A DNA stretch of 64,000 bases from Pedobacter nanyangensis. Lineage in GTDB: Bacteria; Bacteroidota; Bacteroidia; Sphingobacteriales; Sphingobacteriaceae. This document shows positions 1 through 8,788 of the stretch, piece by piece. Location: assembly GCF_003313505.1 (NCBI RefSeq), contig NZ_QMHO01000011.1, forward strand, positions 99,177-163,176. The letters are read 5' to 3'. Every line of letters begins with the position of its first letter. Position 1 is the first letter of the stretch. The notes beneath the pieces were generated by a model. That model was not told the DNA's origin. It was given only the letters and a program-made list of their open reading frames with translations, and searched no databases. A program made the position numbers and the translations under genes.

Positions 1-1
1 C

Positions 2-997
2 TTGAGCAGGTATGAAGAATATCTCCCTTTTGAGCCCGATGAGCACCTAAGATTTCCCGCCAAGCTGAGCTTGCAGTTTCAGCTGGGCCTTTTAAAAATC
101 CCCGTAATTGACCACTGGGGAATTATCTTAAAAAACCTGCTGATCAATAAGCTTTCGAAATTGCATTTCGGGAGCAGAAAGTTTGAATTTATCCCAACGA
201 TTGACATTGACCGAGCTTACCATTTCAAATCGAGCGGCATCATTAAAAACGCCGCCCGTTTGGTGAGAGCGCTGGCCAAAGGCGATGCCGAAAAATTTGG
301 CAATATTATCCGCACCGGATTGGGTAGGCAAAAGGACCCTTTTGATACTTATCAATTCCTCCACCAAATACACCAACAATACGGACTTAATCCTATCTTT
401 TTTTTCCTACTCTCCTACAAAGGCGACCGGACACACGACGTAAATATCCATCCCAATGACGCATTGCTACAACAGCTGATTGAAAACACTGCCAAGCAAG
501 CTAAAATTGGCATACATCCCTCTTATGCCTCTAACAGCAACGTAATTAAGTTGAGAGAAGAAAAGGAACAGCTGGAATCGATTTTACACAAAGGGATTGA
601 CAGCTCCAGGCAACATTACCTTAAGCTGCATCTGCCCAAAACCTATCTACAACTCATCAAAGTAGGCATTAACCACGATTATACCATGGGCTACGCCTCC
701 CAGGTAGGCTTTAGAGCAGGAACTTGTACTCCCTTTTTTTGGTACGATTTGCAGCTCGACAAGCAATCCCATCTCAAAGTTCATCCTTTTGCAGTAATGG
801 ACAGCACCTTACGCAAATACCTGAAAATGAACCCCAAGCACGCAATACAACTGGTTATAGAGCTCATAGAAAGCGTGAAGATTGTGGATGGCATCTTTTA
901 TAGCTTGTGGCACAACGAAAGCCTTTCGGAAACAGGACATTGGAAAGGCTGGAAACAGGTGTATGAAAAAATGCTGGCATTCTCCAAAAACCCGTAA
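2..997 (+). CDS. polysaccharide deacetylase-like protein (5' truncated)
   Basis: The frame is open to the window edge, and the visible N-terminus SRYEEYLPF looks like the middle of a protein, so the 5' part is missing. The 331 visible residues hold a NodB-like core: PTIDIDRAYHF near residues 65-75 (acidic metal-binding motif), IGIHPSYASN about 100 residues later (histidine motif) and GFRAGT near residue 238. This is the pattern of Bacteroidota deacetylase-fold proteins encoded near cell-surface glycan genes; it would hydrolyse acetyl groups from a polysaccharide, but the substrate cannot be read from sequence. The neighbouring glycan genes fit that role. Family assignment is from motif memory. 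Confidence 0.7.
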   Translation: MSRYEEYLPFEPDEHLRFPAKLSLQFQLGLLKIPVIDHWGIILKNLLINKLSKLHFGSRKFEFIPTIDIDRAYHFKSSGIIKNAARLVRALAKGDAEKFGNIIRTGLGRQKDPFDTYQFLHQIHQQYGLNPIFFFLLSYKGDRTHDVNIHPNDALLQQLIENTAKQAKIGIHPSYASNSNVIKLREEKEQLESILHKGIDSSRQHYLKLHLPKTYLQLIKVGINHDYTMGYASQVGFRAGTCTPFFWYDLQLDKQSHLKVHPFAVMDSTLRKYLKMNPKHAIQLVIELIESVKIVDGIFYSLWHNESLSETGHWKGWKQVYEKMLAFSKNP

Positions 998-1029
998 CAA
1001 TTTAGGGGGTATTTGGTTATATTTATCAC

Positions 1030-1674
1030 ATGATATACGACCTGAGCAAAAACAACTGCATTGCCAATACCTTTATTGCCGAGTTAAGAGACGAACGGGT
1101 ACAAAAAGACGCCATGCGTTTCCGCAAAAACATGGAGCGCTTAGGTGCGTTTTTTGCCTACGAAATAAGCCGAACCTTAAAATACAAGGAAATAGAGACC
1201 CAAACGCCACTAGGTATCGCCAAAAGCCAAGTATTAGAACAGCACCCGGTTTTGGCTACTATTTTGCGGGCAGGCATCCCTATGCACCAAGGCATGTTGA
1301 GTGTTTTTGACCAAGCGGAATCTGCATTTATCACCGCTTATCGCAAAACGAAGAAAAACGGCGATTTCGTAATTCAAATGGAACATATTTCGGCACCTGA
1401 TTTGGAAGGTAAAACCGTGATATTGGCCGACCCCATGTTGGCCACAGGCTTAAGCATCGTGCTTTGTGCCAAAGAACTCATCAATTCCTACAAAATTGAA
1501 AAACTGCATATTGTTGCCGCCATTGCCAGTACCGAAGGCGTGGCCCATGTAAGAGCAAATTTACCCAAAGCAAGTTTGTGGCTGGGCGCCATTGACAGTG
1601 AAATGACCAGCAAAAGCTACATTGTACCCGGTTTAGGTGATGCTGGCGATTTGGCTTACGGGATAAAGCAGTAA
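1030..1674 (+). CDS. upp: uracil phosphoribosyltransferase
   Basis: Makes UMP from uracil and PRPP in pyrimidine salvage, in the cytoplasm. The 214-residue length is normal for the family. The PRPP-binding loop reads DPMLATGLS from residue 134 (DPMLATGGS in the enterobacterial enzyme), and the C-terminal uracil-binding segment PGLGDAGDLAYG is intact. It starts 32 bases after the preceding gene and may share its transcript. No good Shine-Dalgarno is seen close to the ATG, which is usual in this phylum. The next gene is a probable pyrimidine nucleotidase, so two nucleotide-salvage functions are adjacent. Confidence 0.92.
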   Translation: MIYDLSKNNCIANTFIAELRDERVQKDAMRFRKNMERLGAFFAYEISRTLKYKEIETQTPLGIAKSQVLEQHPVLATILRAGIPMHQGMLSVFDQAESAFITAYRKTKKNGDFVIQMEHISAPDLEGKTVILADPMLATGLSIVLCAKELINSYKIEKLHIVAAIASTEGVAHVRANLPKASLWLGAIDSEMTSKSYIVPGLGDAGDLAYGIKQ

Positions 1675-1767
1675 AACATTCCTTTTAAACATCTAAAACG
1701 AATATCAATACAGGGATGATGAACCGGTAGCAGCCTAAAACCAAACTAGTGGCTTATTTATAATTCG

Positions 1768-1775
1768 TAACTTTG
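1768..1775 (+). promoter_or_regulatory. Bacteroidota -7 promoter element
   Basis: TAACTTTG matches the Bacteroidota -7 consensus TAnnTTTG and lies 17 bases before the start of the YjjG-type gene, implying a leader of only about ten bases. No convincing -33 TTG is present at the usual distance. Confidence 0.5.
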
Positions 1776-1792
1776 CGCTCAAACTTCGATAC

Positions 1793-2482
1793 ATGATTAA
1801 GCACATTTTCTTTGACCTTGACCATACCATTTGGGATTTTGACCGCAACGCTCATGAAACTTTATTAGAGCTATATGACGCCTACAAGCTCCAAGAACTC
1901 GGGCTCGCCTCGGCAGAAGATTTCATCAGTACTTACACCGTAAATAACCACCAACTTTGGGCACAATACCACGTTGGTAAAATCACTAAACAGGCCTTAA
2001 GGGAAGAAAGATTTAGAAAAACATTTATCGACCTTGGCGTAAGTGCCGACCTTGTTCCCGAAAATTTTGAGAAAGATTATGTGCGACTAGGCCCCACCAA
2101 AACCAATCTTTTTGAAAGCGCGGAAAAGGTGCTTGGTTATTTGCAACAAAAATATCCCTTGCACATCATTTCCAATGGTTTTAAAGAAGCCGTACTTACC
2201 AAAATGAAGGTTTCCAACCTCAATCCCTATTTTAAAAACGTGGTCATTTCTGAGGATGTAGGTGTCAACAAACCAGACCAAGCCATCTTCGAATATGCCC
2301 TAAATTTAGCGCAAGCCGAAAAGCACGAAAGCATCATGATTGGCGATAGCCTGGAAGCAGACGTTTATGGCGCACAAAATTTTGGCATGAAAGCTATCTT
2401 CTTTAACCCACTTAAAGCCGAGAAACCTAATGATGTAGCACAGCAAATCCATCATTTGGAGGAACTGCTCAACCATTTTTAA
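1793..2482 (+). CDS. YjjG family HAD-type noncanonical pyrimidine nucleotidase
   Basis: HAD-superfamily hydrolase, 229 residues, predicted cytoplasmic 5'-nucleotidase acting on pyrimidine nucleotides including damaged ones. Motif I is FFDLDHTIWDFD, with nucleophile D8 and acid/base D10. Motif II is IISNGF, motif III the Lys of NKPDQAIF, and motif IV GDSLEAD; all four are intact. The helical cap between motifs I and II has the length typical of subclass I. The DHTIWDFD variant is what I associate with the YjjG group rather than phosphoglycolate phosphatases. It has its own -7 element just upstream. Exact substrate is inferred from family. Confidence 0.85.
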   Translation: MIKHIFFDLDHTIWDFDRNAHETLLELYDAYKLQELGLASAEDFISTYTVNNHQLWAQYHVGKITKQALREERFRKTFIDLGVSADLVPENFEKDYVRLGPTKTNLFESAEKVLGYLQQKYPLHIISNGFKEAVLTKMKVSNLNPYFKNVVISEDVGVNKPDQAIFEYALNLAQAEKHESIMIGDSLEADVYGAQNFGMKAIFFNPLKAEKPNDVAQQIHHLEELLNHF

Positions 2483-2504
2483 CTTCCCTTAACATTTATT
2501 GGAT

Positions 2505-2512
2505 TAATTTTG
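2505..2512 (+). promoter_or_regulatory. Bacteroidota -7 promoter element
   Basis: TAATTTTG fits TAnnTTTG and lies 31 bases before the DUF4476 gene. No clear -33 TTG is seen at the usual distance. Confidence 0.4.
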
Positions 2513-2543
2513 GCATTAGGCAATCACACACAAATGAATTCAC

Positions 2544-3548
2544 ATGAAGAAGTTAATCCTACTGAGTTTAATGGCATTGCTGGCCATTAACCTAAGCTTT
2601 GCGCAAAGGAACCGCGGCAAAGCCGAAGTTTTTATCCAAATTGCCGACCGCGGCAACTTTAAAGTTTATTTAGACGAGGAGTTGATTGGCTCAGCCAGCG
2701 GAAGATTTCGTTTCTATGACGTTTACAATACCCGCCCCGTACTCACTATTCTTGCGGGCTCAGAAAAGATCTTTTCGAGAGAAATTACTGCCGTTCCCAA
2801 TACAAGGCTTATCTTCAATTTTTCAAGGAGAGGAGGTTTAAGCCTTATCAAAGAACTAAACATCTACCGAAACAATGTGTATGCCTTGGATGATTTTGAC
2901 GAGTATGCCGGAGCTTACAACACGGGAATAGTTCCTCCAGATAGACCAACATCTCCACAAAACCGCAATGATTTTGATGCATTAGTTGCCCGTGTAAAAC
3001 AAGAAGCTTTTGACGACCAGAAGCTGAAAGTGATTAGTGCCTACTCCAACTATACGGCGCTTAGCACCAAACAAATTGCACAACTTTTCCCTCTGTTTTT
3101 TAAGGACGACAGCAAGCTACTTCTAGCCAAACAGGAATTCCAATATATATCGGATCCGCATCAATTTTATTTACTTAAGGATGCCTTTACTTTTATGAGC
3201 ACCAAAGACGAATTCATGAAATTTTTGGATGGGCAAAAGACCGGGCAAAACCGCAACAGGCCAATGTCGCAAGCTGATTTTGCCGCCTTTTATAAACAAT
3301 TTAAGAGTGAAGCTTTTGACGACCATAAAACTGAATTGGCCAAAGTTGCGTTAATAAATATAAAACTTACCAGCGAGCAGGTGAAAGAACTGATTGCTTG
3401 CTTTAGTTTTGAAGACAAAGGTTTGGATTTTGCCAAATGGGCATTCAGGATTACCTTTGACAAAGAGAATTATTATACCGTTGCGGATAAATTTAGATTT
3501 CTAAGTAACAAACAAGCGTTATTGGATTTCATTAACAACCAGAAATAG
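2544..3548 (+). CDS. secreted protein with two DUF4476 repeats
   Basis: Begins with a Sec signal peptide (cleavage probably after LSFAQ, residue 21). A beta-rich domain follows (about residues 25-105), then a linker, then two helical repeats of about 90 residues. Each repeat opens with a similar motif (VKQEAFDDQKL near 155, FKSEAFDDHKT near 255) and ends with a short F-L-D/N segment. This is the arrangement of DUF4476 proteins, common in Sphingobacteriaceae and of unknown function. No catalytic motif is visible. Its place is periplasm or cell surface. It stands between a cytoplasmic nucleotidase and a DinB-like protein, which gives no functional hint. Confidence 0.8.
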   Translation: MKKLILLSLMALLAINLSFAQRNRGKAEVFIQIADRGNFKVYLDEELIGSASGRFRFYDVYNTRPVLTILAGSEKIFSREITAVPNTRLIFNFSRRGGLSLIKELNIYRNNVYALDDFDEYAGAYNTGIVPPDRPTSPQNRNDFDALVARVKQEAFDDQKLKVISAYSNYTALSTKQIAQLFPLFFKDDSKLLLAKQEFQYISDPHQFYLLKDAFTFMSTKDEFMKFLDGQKTGQNRNRPMSQADFAAFYKQFKSEAFDDHKTELAKVALINIKLTSEQVKELIACFSFEDKGLDFAKWAFRITFDKENYYTVADKFRFLSNKQALLDFINNQK

Positions 3549-3563
3549 CACTAGATTAACTGA

Positions 3564-4088
3564 ATGAGGATCGAAAAAGTATATCAATCTATCTTGAAAA
3601 CCGTTGATGCCTATCAACAGATGCTCCACCGTTTTGGGCCAGCTGATTTTCAGCAAGAACCGCCCATGGGCGGATGGAGCTATAGCGAGGTATATGCACA
3701 TATTTTCGATTCGAGTTTGCTGTCGCTGCTAGCGATGAACAACTGCATTAAGGGAAATGGACAAATTAAGCCCACAGCCCCAGTGGTAAAGTTCATTTTA
3801 TGGCTAGGCATGTTGCCACCGGGCAAAAAATACAAAGCTCCGCCTAAAATGGCCGAGAGAGTGAAAAAAATTACCCCCGCAGCTGCACAACAGTTCATTA
3901 CCGATTTTGAGCTACAGCTGGCTTTGGCGCATCCAAAAATCAAAAATGCCAATCCAAAAATTAAGGTTAAACATCCCATCATAGGTTATTTGAATGCCAA
4001 ACACTGGCTTCGTTTTATCGAGATACACCTTAAGCATCACCTGGCACAATTGAAACGTATCGAAAATAGTTTTAAGCAACAAAGCTAA
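3564..4088 (+). CDS. DinB-like domain protein
   Basis: 174 residues, forming a predicted four-helix bundle of the DinB/YfiT-like type. Candidate metal-binding histidines are in YAHIFD (near residue 48) and in the late helix HLKHHLAQL. Members of this superfamily include thiol-transferases and metal-dependent hydrolases, but most Bacteroidota copies are uncharacterised. It follows the DUF4476 gene by 15 bases and precedes the flippase by 17, so it is probably cotranscribed with at least one. No membrane segment is expected, although AVVKFILWLGMLPPG is rather hydrophobic. Confidence 0.7.
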   Translation: MRIEKVYQSILKTVDAYQQMLHRFGPADFQQEPPMGGWSYSEVYAHIFDSSLLSLLAMNNCIKGNGQIKPTAPVVKFILWLGMLPPGKKYKAPPKMAERVKKITPAAAQQFITDFELQLALAHPKIKNANPKIKVKHPIIGYLNAKHWLRFIEIHLKHHLAQLKRIENSFKQQS

Positions 4089-4105
4089 ATTTGCATCTTT
4101 GAGCA

Positions 4106-5437
4106 ATGAAGTTGCCACACATTAAAGGCTTTGACCCAGATGCCCTGCACAAGTATTTTAAAAATACAGGCTGGCTAATCCTTGCTCGTGTTGGCAGTTT
4201 GCTGATCAAAGTTGTGGTTGGATTTGCCATTGCCAATTACCTGGGCAAAGACCAAAATGGCTTATTAAATTATCCCCAAGCCTTCATCGCCTTTTTCATA
4301 GCTGCGGCGGCCTTAGGTTTAGATGGTTTTACCACAAGGGAATTGCTAAAACACCCCGAAAAAAAGAACGAACTTTTAGGGACCGCACTACGTTTGAAAA
4401 TAATTGGCGGCCTGTTAGCTATGCCGCTGATCTATATCGGCTACCTCGTTAACCAACACTTTTTTACGCCCACACAAACGCCATTAAGTTACATCCTCAT
4501 TATTGGCTTAAGCGGTATTACACAAGCTTTTTACATTACCGATAGTTATTTCCAAGCTACGGTACAGGCCAAATACGTTACGTTCACACAAATATTTGGC
4601 AATATCATTTCTGCCCTGGTCAAATTGCTATTGATTTTAAACCATGCTGCATTGATTTGGTTCATTTGGGCCATATTTTTCGATACCGTCATTTTGGCTT
4701 TTGGCTATTTGTATTTTTATCGCAAAAGGGCTGGTAGTTTGTTCAAATGGAAATACGAAAAAAGTATCGCCAAACACCTGCTTTCCAATTCTTGGCCTTT
4801 GGCATTTTCGGCTATCCTTGTGTCGTTATACATGAAAATAGACCAACTCATGGTAGACAATTATCTGGGTTCCGGACAACTGGGCATCTACTCCACTGTT
4901 GTCCAACTAAGTGAGAGTTGGTATTTTATCCCCGTGGCCATTGTTACATCGGTTTTCCCGGCAATTATGAATGCCAAACGTGATGATCAAGAAAGATATC
5001 AAAAGAGGCTGCAAAACCTGTATGACCTCATGGTTTGGATGAGCTTAAGTATTGCCATCGTCACCACTTTTATATCGCCTTTGGCTTATCGGATAATTTA
5101 TAAAGAAGAATTTTGGAGCGGCGCACATGTACTTTCCGTGCACGTATGGGCCGGAATTTTTGTATTTCTGGGCTCGGCAAGCGGCCAATATCTCATTGCA
5201 GAGGGCTACACCAAAATTTCGTTAATTAGAACTGGCGTTGGAGCGGCGGTAAATATCGCACTGAATATTTATCTCATCCCAAAATTTGGGATTATGGGCG
5301 CCGCAATTGCTACACTTGCGGCCTATTTTGTGGCAACATTCTTCATCCTGGCTATCCCAAAAACACATCGACAAGGTTTAATGATGTTAAAATCATTATT
5401 TTTGGTTTCTTTATTTCAGAAAATTTTTAAACGTTGA
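4106..5437 (+). CDS. oligosaccharide flippase family membrane protein
   Basis: A 443-residue polytopic inner-membrane protein with about 12 to 14 hydrophobic segments. The early segment GSLLIKVVVGFAIANYLGK and the later KIDQLMVDNYLG are typical of the MVF/PST flippases (Wzx-like) that move lipid-linked glycans across the membrane. It is followed directly by a methyltransferase and a glycosyltransferase, which supports a surface-polysaccharide role. Its stop codon overlaps the TTG start of the next gene (TTGA), suggesting translational coupling. The translocated glycan cannot be identified. Confidence 0.88.
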   Translation: MKLPHIKGFDPDALHKYFKNTGWLILARVGSLLIKVVVGFAIANYLGKDQNGLLNYPQAFIAFFIAAAALGLDGFTTRELLKHPEKKNELLGTALRLKIIGGLLAMPLIYIGYLVNQHFFTPTQTPLSYILIIGLSGITQAFYITDSYFQATVQAKYVTFTQIFGNIISALVKLLLILNHAALIWFIWAIFFDTVILAFGYLYFYRKRAGSLFKWKYEKSIAKHLLSNSWPLAFSAILVSLYMKIDQLMVDNYLGSGQLGIYSTVVQLSESWYFIPVAIVTSVFPAIMNAKRDDQERYQKRLQNLYDLMVWMSLSIAIVTTFISPLAYRIIYKEEFWSGAHVLSVHVWAGIFVFLGSASGQYLIAEGYTKISLIRTGVGAAVNIALNIYLIPKFGIMGAAIATLAAYFVATFFILAIPKTHRQGLMMLKSLFLVSLFQKIFKR

Positions 5438-6081
5438 ACAAACTAAAAGCACTAGCAACACTTCTATCCAAACCAAAGCGTTTGGCTGCCCTTTTGTCCT
5501 ATGGCCACAAAGGCTATTTAGCCAGCATTGGATGGTTTACGGCTTTTGACAACCGCCAAGCGGTAGATGCGCACAACCAACCTATTCCCTGGGTAACCTA
5601 TTCGTTCATCGATTTTATCAAAGACAGATTGAACAAAAACCTATCGGTATTTGAATATGGCTCTGGCAACTCCACTTTATTTTATGCGAAGCATGTAAAA
5701 CGAGTAGTTTCTGTAGAGCACGACGAGGCTTGGTACCAAAAAATTGTGAACCAGAAGGCGCCAAACGCCGAAATGATCTTCACCAAACTGGAAACCAACG
5801 GAGAATACAGCCAAAAGGCCAAACTACTGGGCGAAAAGTTTGAGGTGATTATTGTAGATGGTAGAGACCGGGTAAACTGTTGCAAGCATAGCATCAGTGC
5901 GCTAACCGAAAATGGTGTATTGGTTTTAGACGATTCGGAACGTGAAGTTTACGAAGAAGCAAGAACATTTTTAAAAGCAGAAGGTTTTAAGGAGCTGTCT
6001 TTCTCCGGTATTTCTCCTGGATTGTTTTATAATAAAGCAACTTCTGTTTTTTACAAAGCATCCAACTGTTTAGCTATATAA
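5434..6081 (+). CDS. class I SAM-dependent methyltransferase-like protein
   Basis: 215 residues starting at a TTG that overlaps the flippase stop. The Rossmann motif I is VFEYGSGNSTLFYAK (near residue 70), with an acidic residue ending the next strand (VVSVEHDE). VIIVDGRDR and GVLVLDDSER follow as later strands. This form is typical of small methyltransferases in polysaccharide clusters of Bacteroidota. The acceptor (sugar or other) is not predictable. The N-terminal 50 residues are basic and not part of the core fold. There is no in-frame ATG nearby that would keep the full domain. Confidence 0.75.
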   Translation: MNKLKALATLLSKPKRLAALLSYGHKGYLASIGWFTAFDNRQAVDAHNQPIPWVTYSFIDFIKDRLNKNLSVFEYGSGNSTLFYAKHVKRVVSVEHDEAWYQKIVNQKAPNAEMIFTKLETNGEYSQKAKLLGEKFEVIIVDGRDRVNCCKHSISALTENGVLVLDDSEREVYEEARTFLKAEGFKELSFSGISPGLFYNKATSVFYKASNCLAI

Positions 6082-6107
6082 GCCTAAAAGTAGAATTAAT
6101 TTGATTT

Positions 6108-7010
6108 ATGCAAAATCTGGCCCCTATCGCTTTATTTGTTTACAACCGTCCGCAGCATACCGAGCGTACCGTAAAGTTTTTACAACAGAATAAGCTGGCA
6201 GCCGATAGCCGTTTATATATCTTCTCTGATGGGCCGAAAACGCCAAACGATGAGGAAAAAGTAAACGAAGTAAGAACCTTCATCAAAACCATAGAAGGTT
6301 TTAAATCAGTAAAGGTGGTGGAAAGCAAAACCAACAAGGGCTTGGCCAATTCCATCATTGAAGGGGTTACTATGCTCAATCAAAATTATGGGCAGGTGAT
6401 TGTTTTTGAAGATGACCTGATTACTTCGCCACATACCCTAACGTATTTTAACGAAGCCCTCAATATTTACAGAAATGAAGATCAAGTGATGCACATTGGG
6501 GCTTATATGTATCATTTAAAAGAAGAAAACCTGCCTGAAAGTTTCTTTTACAGAGCAGCTACCAGCTGGGGTTGGGCAACTTGGCAAAGGGCTTGGCAAC
6601 ATTTCGAACCTAATATCGATACCTTACTAACCCAATTTAATGCACGTAAAATTCACGAGTTTTCGATAGATGGCACCATGAATTTCTGGAAACAGATGCA
6701 GGATTTTAAACGTGGCAGAAACAACTCCTGGGCCATTCGCTGGTATGCCTCTATCTTTCTAAAAGGAGGATTAACCTTGAACCCATCTCAATCTCTAGTG
6801 AACAATATTGGTCACGATGGCACAGGCGTACACTCGGGCATTAACGATATCTACAACGTCATCATCAACCCTAAACCAATTACTGTTTTCCCAACACAAA
6901 TTGCAGAAGACAAAAAAGCCTACACAGCCATTAAAAATTTCCTGGCGGGCAGAAAAGGTAGCCTGTGGACCAGGATTAAACGCTACGTTAGAGAAAAATT
7001 GATTAAATAA
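6108..7010 (+). CDS. GT-A fold glycosyltransferase
   Basis: 300 residues. The N-terminus PIALFVYNRPQHTERTV is the nucleotide-sugar-binding start of a GT-A enzyme. VIVFEDDLI (near residue 100) supplies the DXD-like metal site, and SWGWATWQRAW marks the acceptor side of this subgroup. These proteins add a sugar to surface glycans at the cytoplasmic face. It is the last gene of the flippase-methyltransferase-glycosyltransferase run, 26 bases after the methyltransferase. No transmembrane segment is seen. Donor and acceptor are unknown. Confidence 0.82.
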   Translation: MQNLAPIALFVYNRPQHTERTVKFLQQNKLAADSRLYIFSDGPKTPNDEEKVNEVRTFIKTIEGFKSVKVVESKTNKGLANSIIEGVTMLNQNYGQVIVFEDDLITSPHTLTYFNEALNIYRNEDQVMHIGAYMYHLKEENLPESFFYRAATSWGWATWQRAWQHFEPNIDTLLTQFNARKIHEFSIDGTMNFWKQMQDFKRGRNNSWAIRWYASIFLKGGLTLNPSQSLVNNIGHDGTGVHSGINDIYNVIINPKPITVFPTQIAEDKKAYTAIKNFLAGRKGSLWTRIKRYVREKLIK

Positions 7011-7081
7011 CCTGAATATTATACCATTAGCTTATAGTTGTTTAACTATTGTTCATGTAGGCTGACCCCGAACTAAATTTA

Positions 7082-7155
7082 CTGTAGCTTTCCGCTTCGC
7101 TACAGGTCAGGGTAACGCTAAATCAACGTCCCGTCATGCTGAATTTAGTTCAGCA
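7082..7155. repeat. two intergenic hairpins in the gap before the fucosidase
   Basis: The 320-base gap 7011-7330 has no gene. It holds a perfect 7-bp stem CTGTAGC / GCTACAG at 7082-7105 and a second perfect 7-bp stem TGCTGAA / TTCAGCA with loop TTTAG at 7137-7155. The second belongs to a GTCATGCTGAA-type palindrome that I recall as dispersed in Bacteroidota genomes. Neither is followed by a clear U tract, so they look like dispersed repeats more than terminators. Confidence 0.5.
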
Positions 7156-7330
7156 TCGGCCTTAAAAGCCAAATAACAACATTAGCAAAAACTTGGGACA
7201 AATAAATCATCACCAACTTCATTAAGCCCTTCTCTAGAAATTTTAGTTACTCTTTTACTATCTTAGGGATAACATAACCTGCCGTTTCCCCCGATTTGCC
7301 TTAAAATTACCTAACCGAAAATAATCTCTC

Positions 7331-8788
7331 ATGAAACTGCTTACTTTCGCCTACCTGAATTTGGTGTTTTGTACTACCTTATTTGCACAAAACACAACTC
7401 CTAAACCTCATGGTGCCATACCTTCTGCGCGACAATTAGCATGGCATAACGTTGAACTTTATGGCTTAATACACTTCACCCCTACAACTTTTGAAGACAA
7501 GGAATGGGGATACGGCGATGCTGACCCTTTGAAATTTAATCCGAGGGAATTTAATGCTGAACAGATTGTTCTGGCAGCAAAAGCCGGAGGTTTAAGAGCC
7601 ATTATTTTGGTAGCTAAGCACCATGACGGTTTTGCGTTGTGGCCCACTAAAACTACTTCTTATAATATCTCTAAAAGTCCTTATAAAAATGGCAAAGCCG
7701 ATATGGTAAAGGAGTTTGAAACCGCAGCCAGAAAACATGGGCTTAAATTTGGGGTTTATTGTTCGCCCTGGGACCGAAACAACCCATATTATGGTACGGA
7801 AAAATACCTCCCAATTTATCAGGAACAACTCAGAGAACTTTACACCAATTATGGCCCTCTTTTTATGAGCTGGCATGATGGCGCCAATGGTGGCGATGGC
7901 TACTATGGAGGCGCTAAGGAAAACCGTGCAATTGACAACACCACTTATTACGATTGGGAAAACACTTGGAAAATTACCAGAAAGCTACAACCCAGCGCAA
8001 ATATTTTTAGCGACGTTGGCCCTGATGTACGTTGGGTAGGCAATGAAAAAGGTATTGCAGCGGCAACTAGCTGGGCTACTTTTACGCCTATGCCGCCACA
8101 GGGAAAAAATGTTGCCGTACCAGGCCAGGCGAATTATCCCCAAAGCCCAACGGGGATCAGAAATGGAAAATATTGGATGCCCGCCGAATGTGATGTACCA
8201 TTAAGAAAAGGCTGGTTTTTCCACGCCAATGAGCGGCCCAAAACTCCCGAAGAACTCTTTGATTTGTATTTGAAAAGTGTGGGCAGAGGCGCAGGTTTAG
8301 ATTTGGGACTTGCTCCTGATCAAAGAGGTATTTTACATGAGGATGATGTGGCTGCCCTAAATAAATTCGGAACTAGGCTCACCAAAACCTTTTCAAATAA
8401 TTTAGCCACTAAAGCAACCATAATAGCTAGCAACATCAGAGGTTCAAATTTTAAAACTAGCCATCTAAAAGACAACAATAAGAGTACCTATTGGGCAACA
8501 AACGATGATGTAAAAAGTGCCACCATTTCCCTGAGTTTTAAAACGCCAATCACTTTTGACATTATCAGCCTTCAGGAATATATTCCACTGGGCCAACGGA
8601 TTGAACAGTATCACATTGAAGCAATGATAGACGGCAAGTGGCAGCAAATAGCACAAGGAGAAAGCATTGGCGCTAAGCGTTTAATTAAATTAGACAAGCC
8701 TGTCTCCTCGCGGTTGATACGAGTAAAGATCAACAAGTGCCCAGCCGCTATTACATTGAGCGAAATAGGTCTCTTTTTATTGGGGTAA
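7331..8788 (+). CDS. GH29 alpha-L-fucosidase with C-terminal discoidin-like domain
   Basis: Exported glycoside hydrolase, 485 residues. A signal peptide ends near TTLFAQ (residue 20). The catalytic (beta/alpha) barrel shows the GH29 pattern: YGLIHFTPTTFED, AKHHDGFALW, GVYCSPWDRN and FMSWHDGANG, where the Asp of WHDG is the expected nucleophile position. Residues from about 370 form a beta-sandwich like F5/8 type C (discoidin) domains. It would release fucose from host or plant glycans in the periplasm or at the surface. Its 3' end overlaps the convergent rhomboid gene by 12 bases. The exact linkage specificity is not readable. Confidence 0.88.
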   Translation: MKLLTFAYLNLVFCTTLFAQNTTPKPHGAIPSARQLAWHNVELYGLIHFTPTTFEDKEWGYGDADPLKFNPREFNAEQIVLAAKAGGLRAIILVAKHHDGFALWPTKTTSYNISKSPYKNGKADMVKEFETAARKHGLKFGVYCSPWDRNNPYYGTEKYLPIYQEQLRELYTNYGPLFMSWHDGANGGDGYYGGAKENRAIDNTTYYDWENTWKITRKLQPSANIFSDVGPDVRWVGNEKGIAAATSWATFTPMPPQGKNVAVPGQANYPQSPTGIRNGKYWMPAECDVPLRKGWFFHANERPKTPEELFDLYLKSVGRGAGLDLGLAPDQRGILHEDDVAALNKFGTRLTKTFSNNLATKATIIASNIRGSNFKTSHLKDNNKSTYWATNDDVKSATISLSFKTPITFDIISLQEYIPLGQRIEQYHIEAMIDGKWQQIAQGESIGAKRLIKLDKPVSSRLIRVKINKCPAAITLSEIGLFLLG

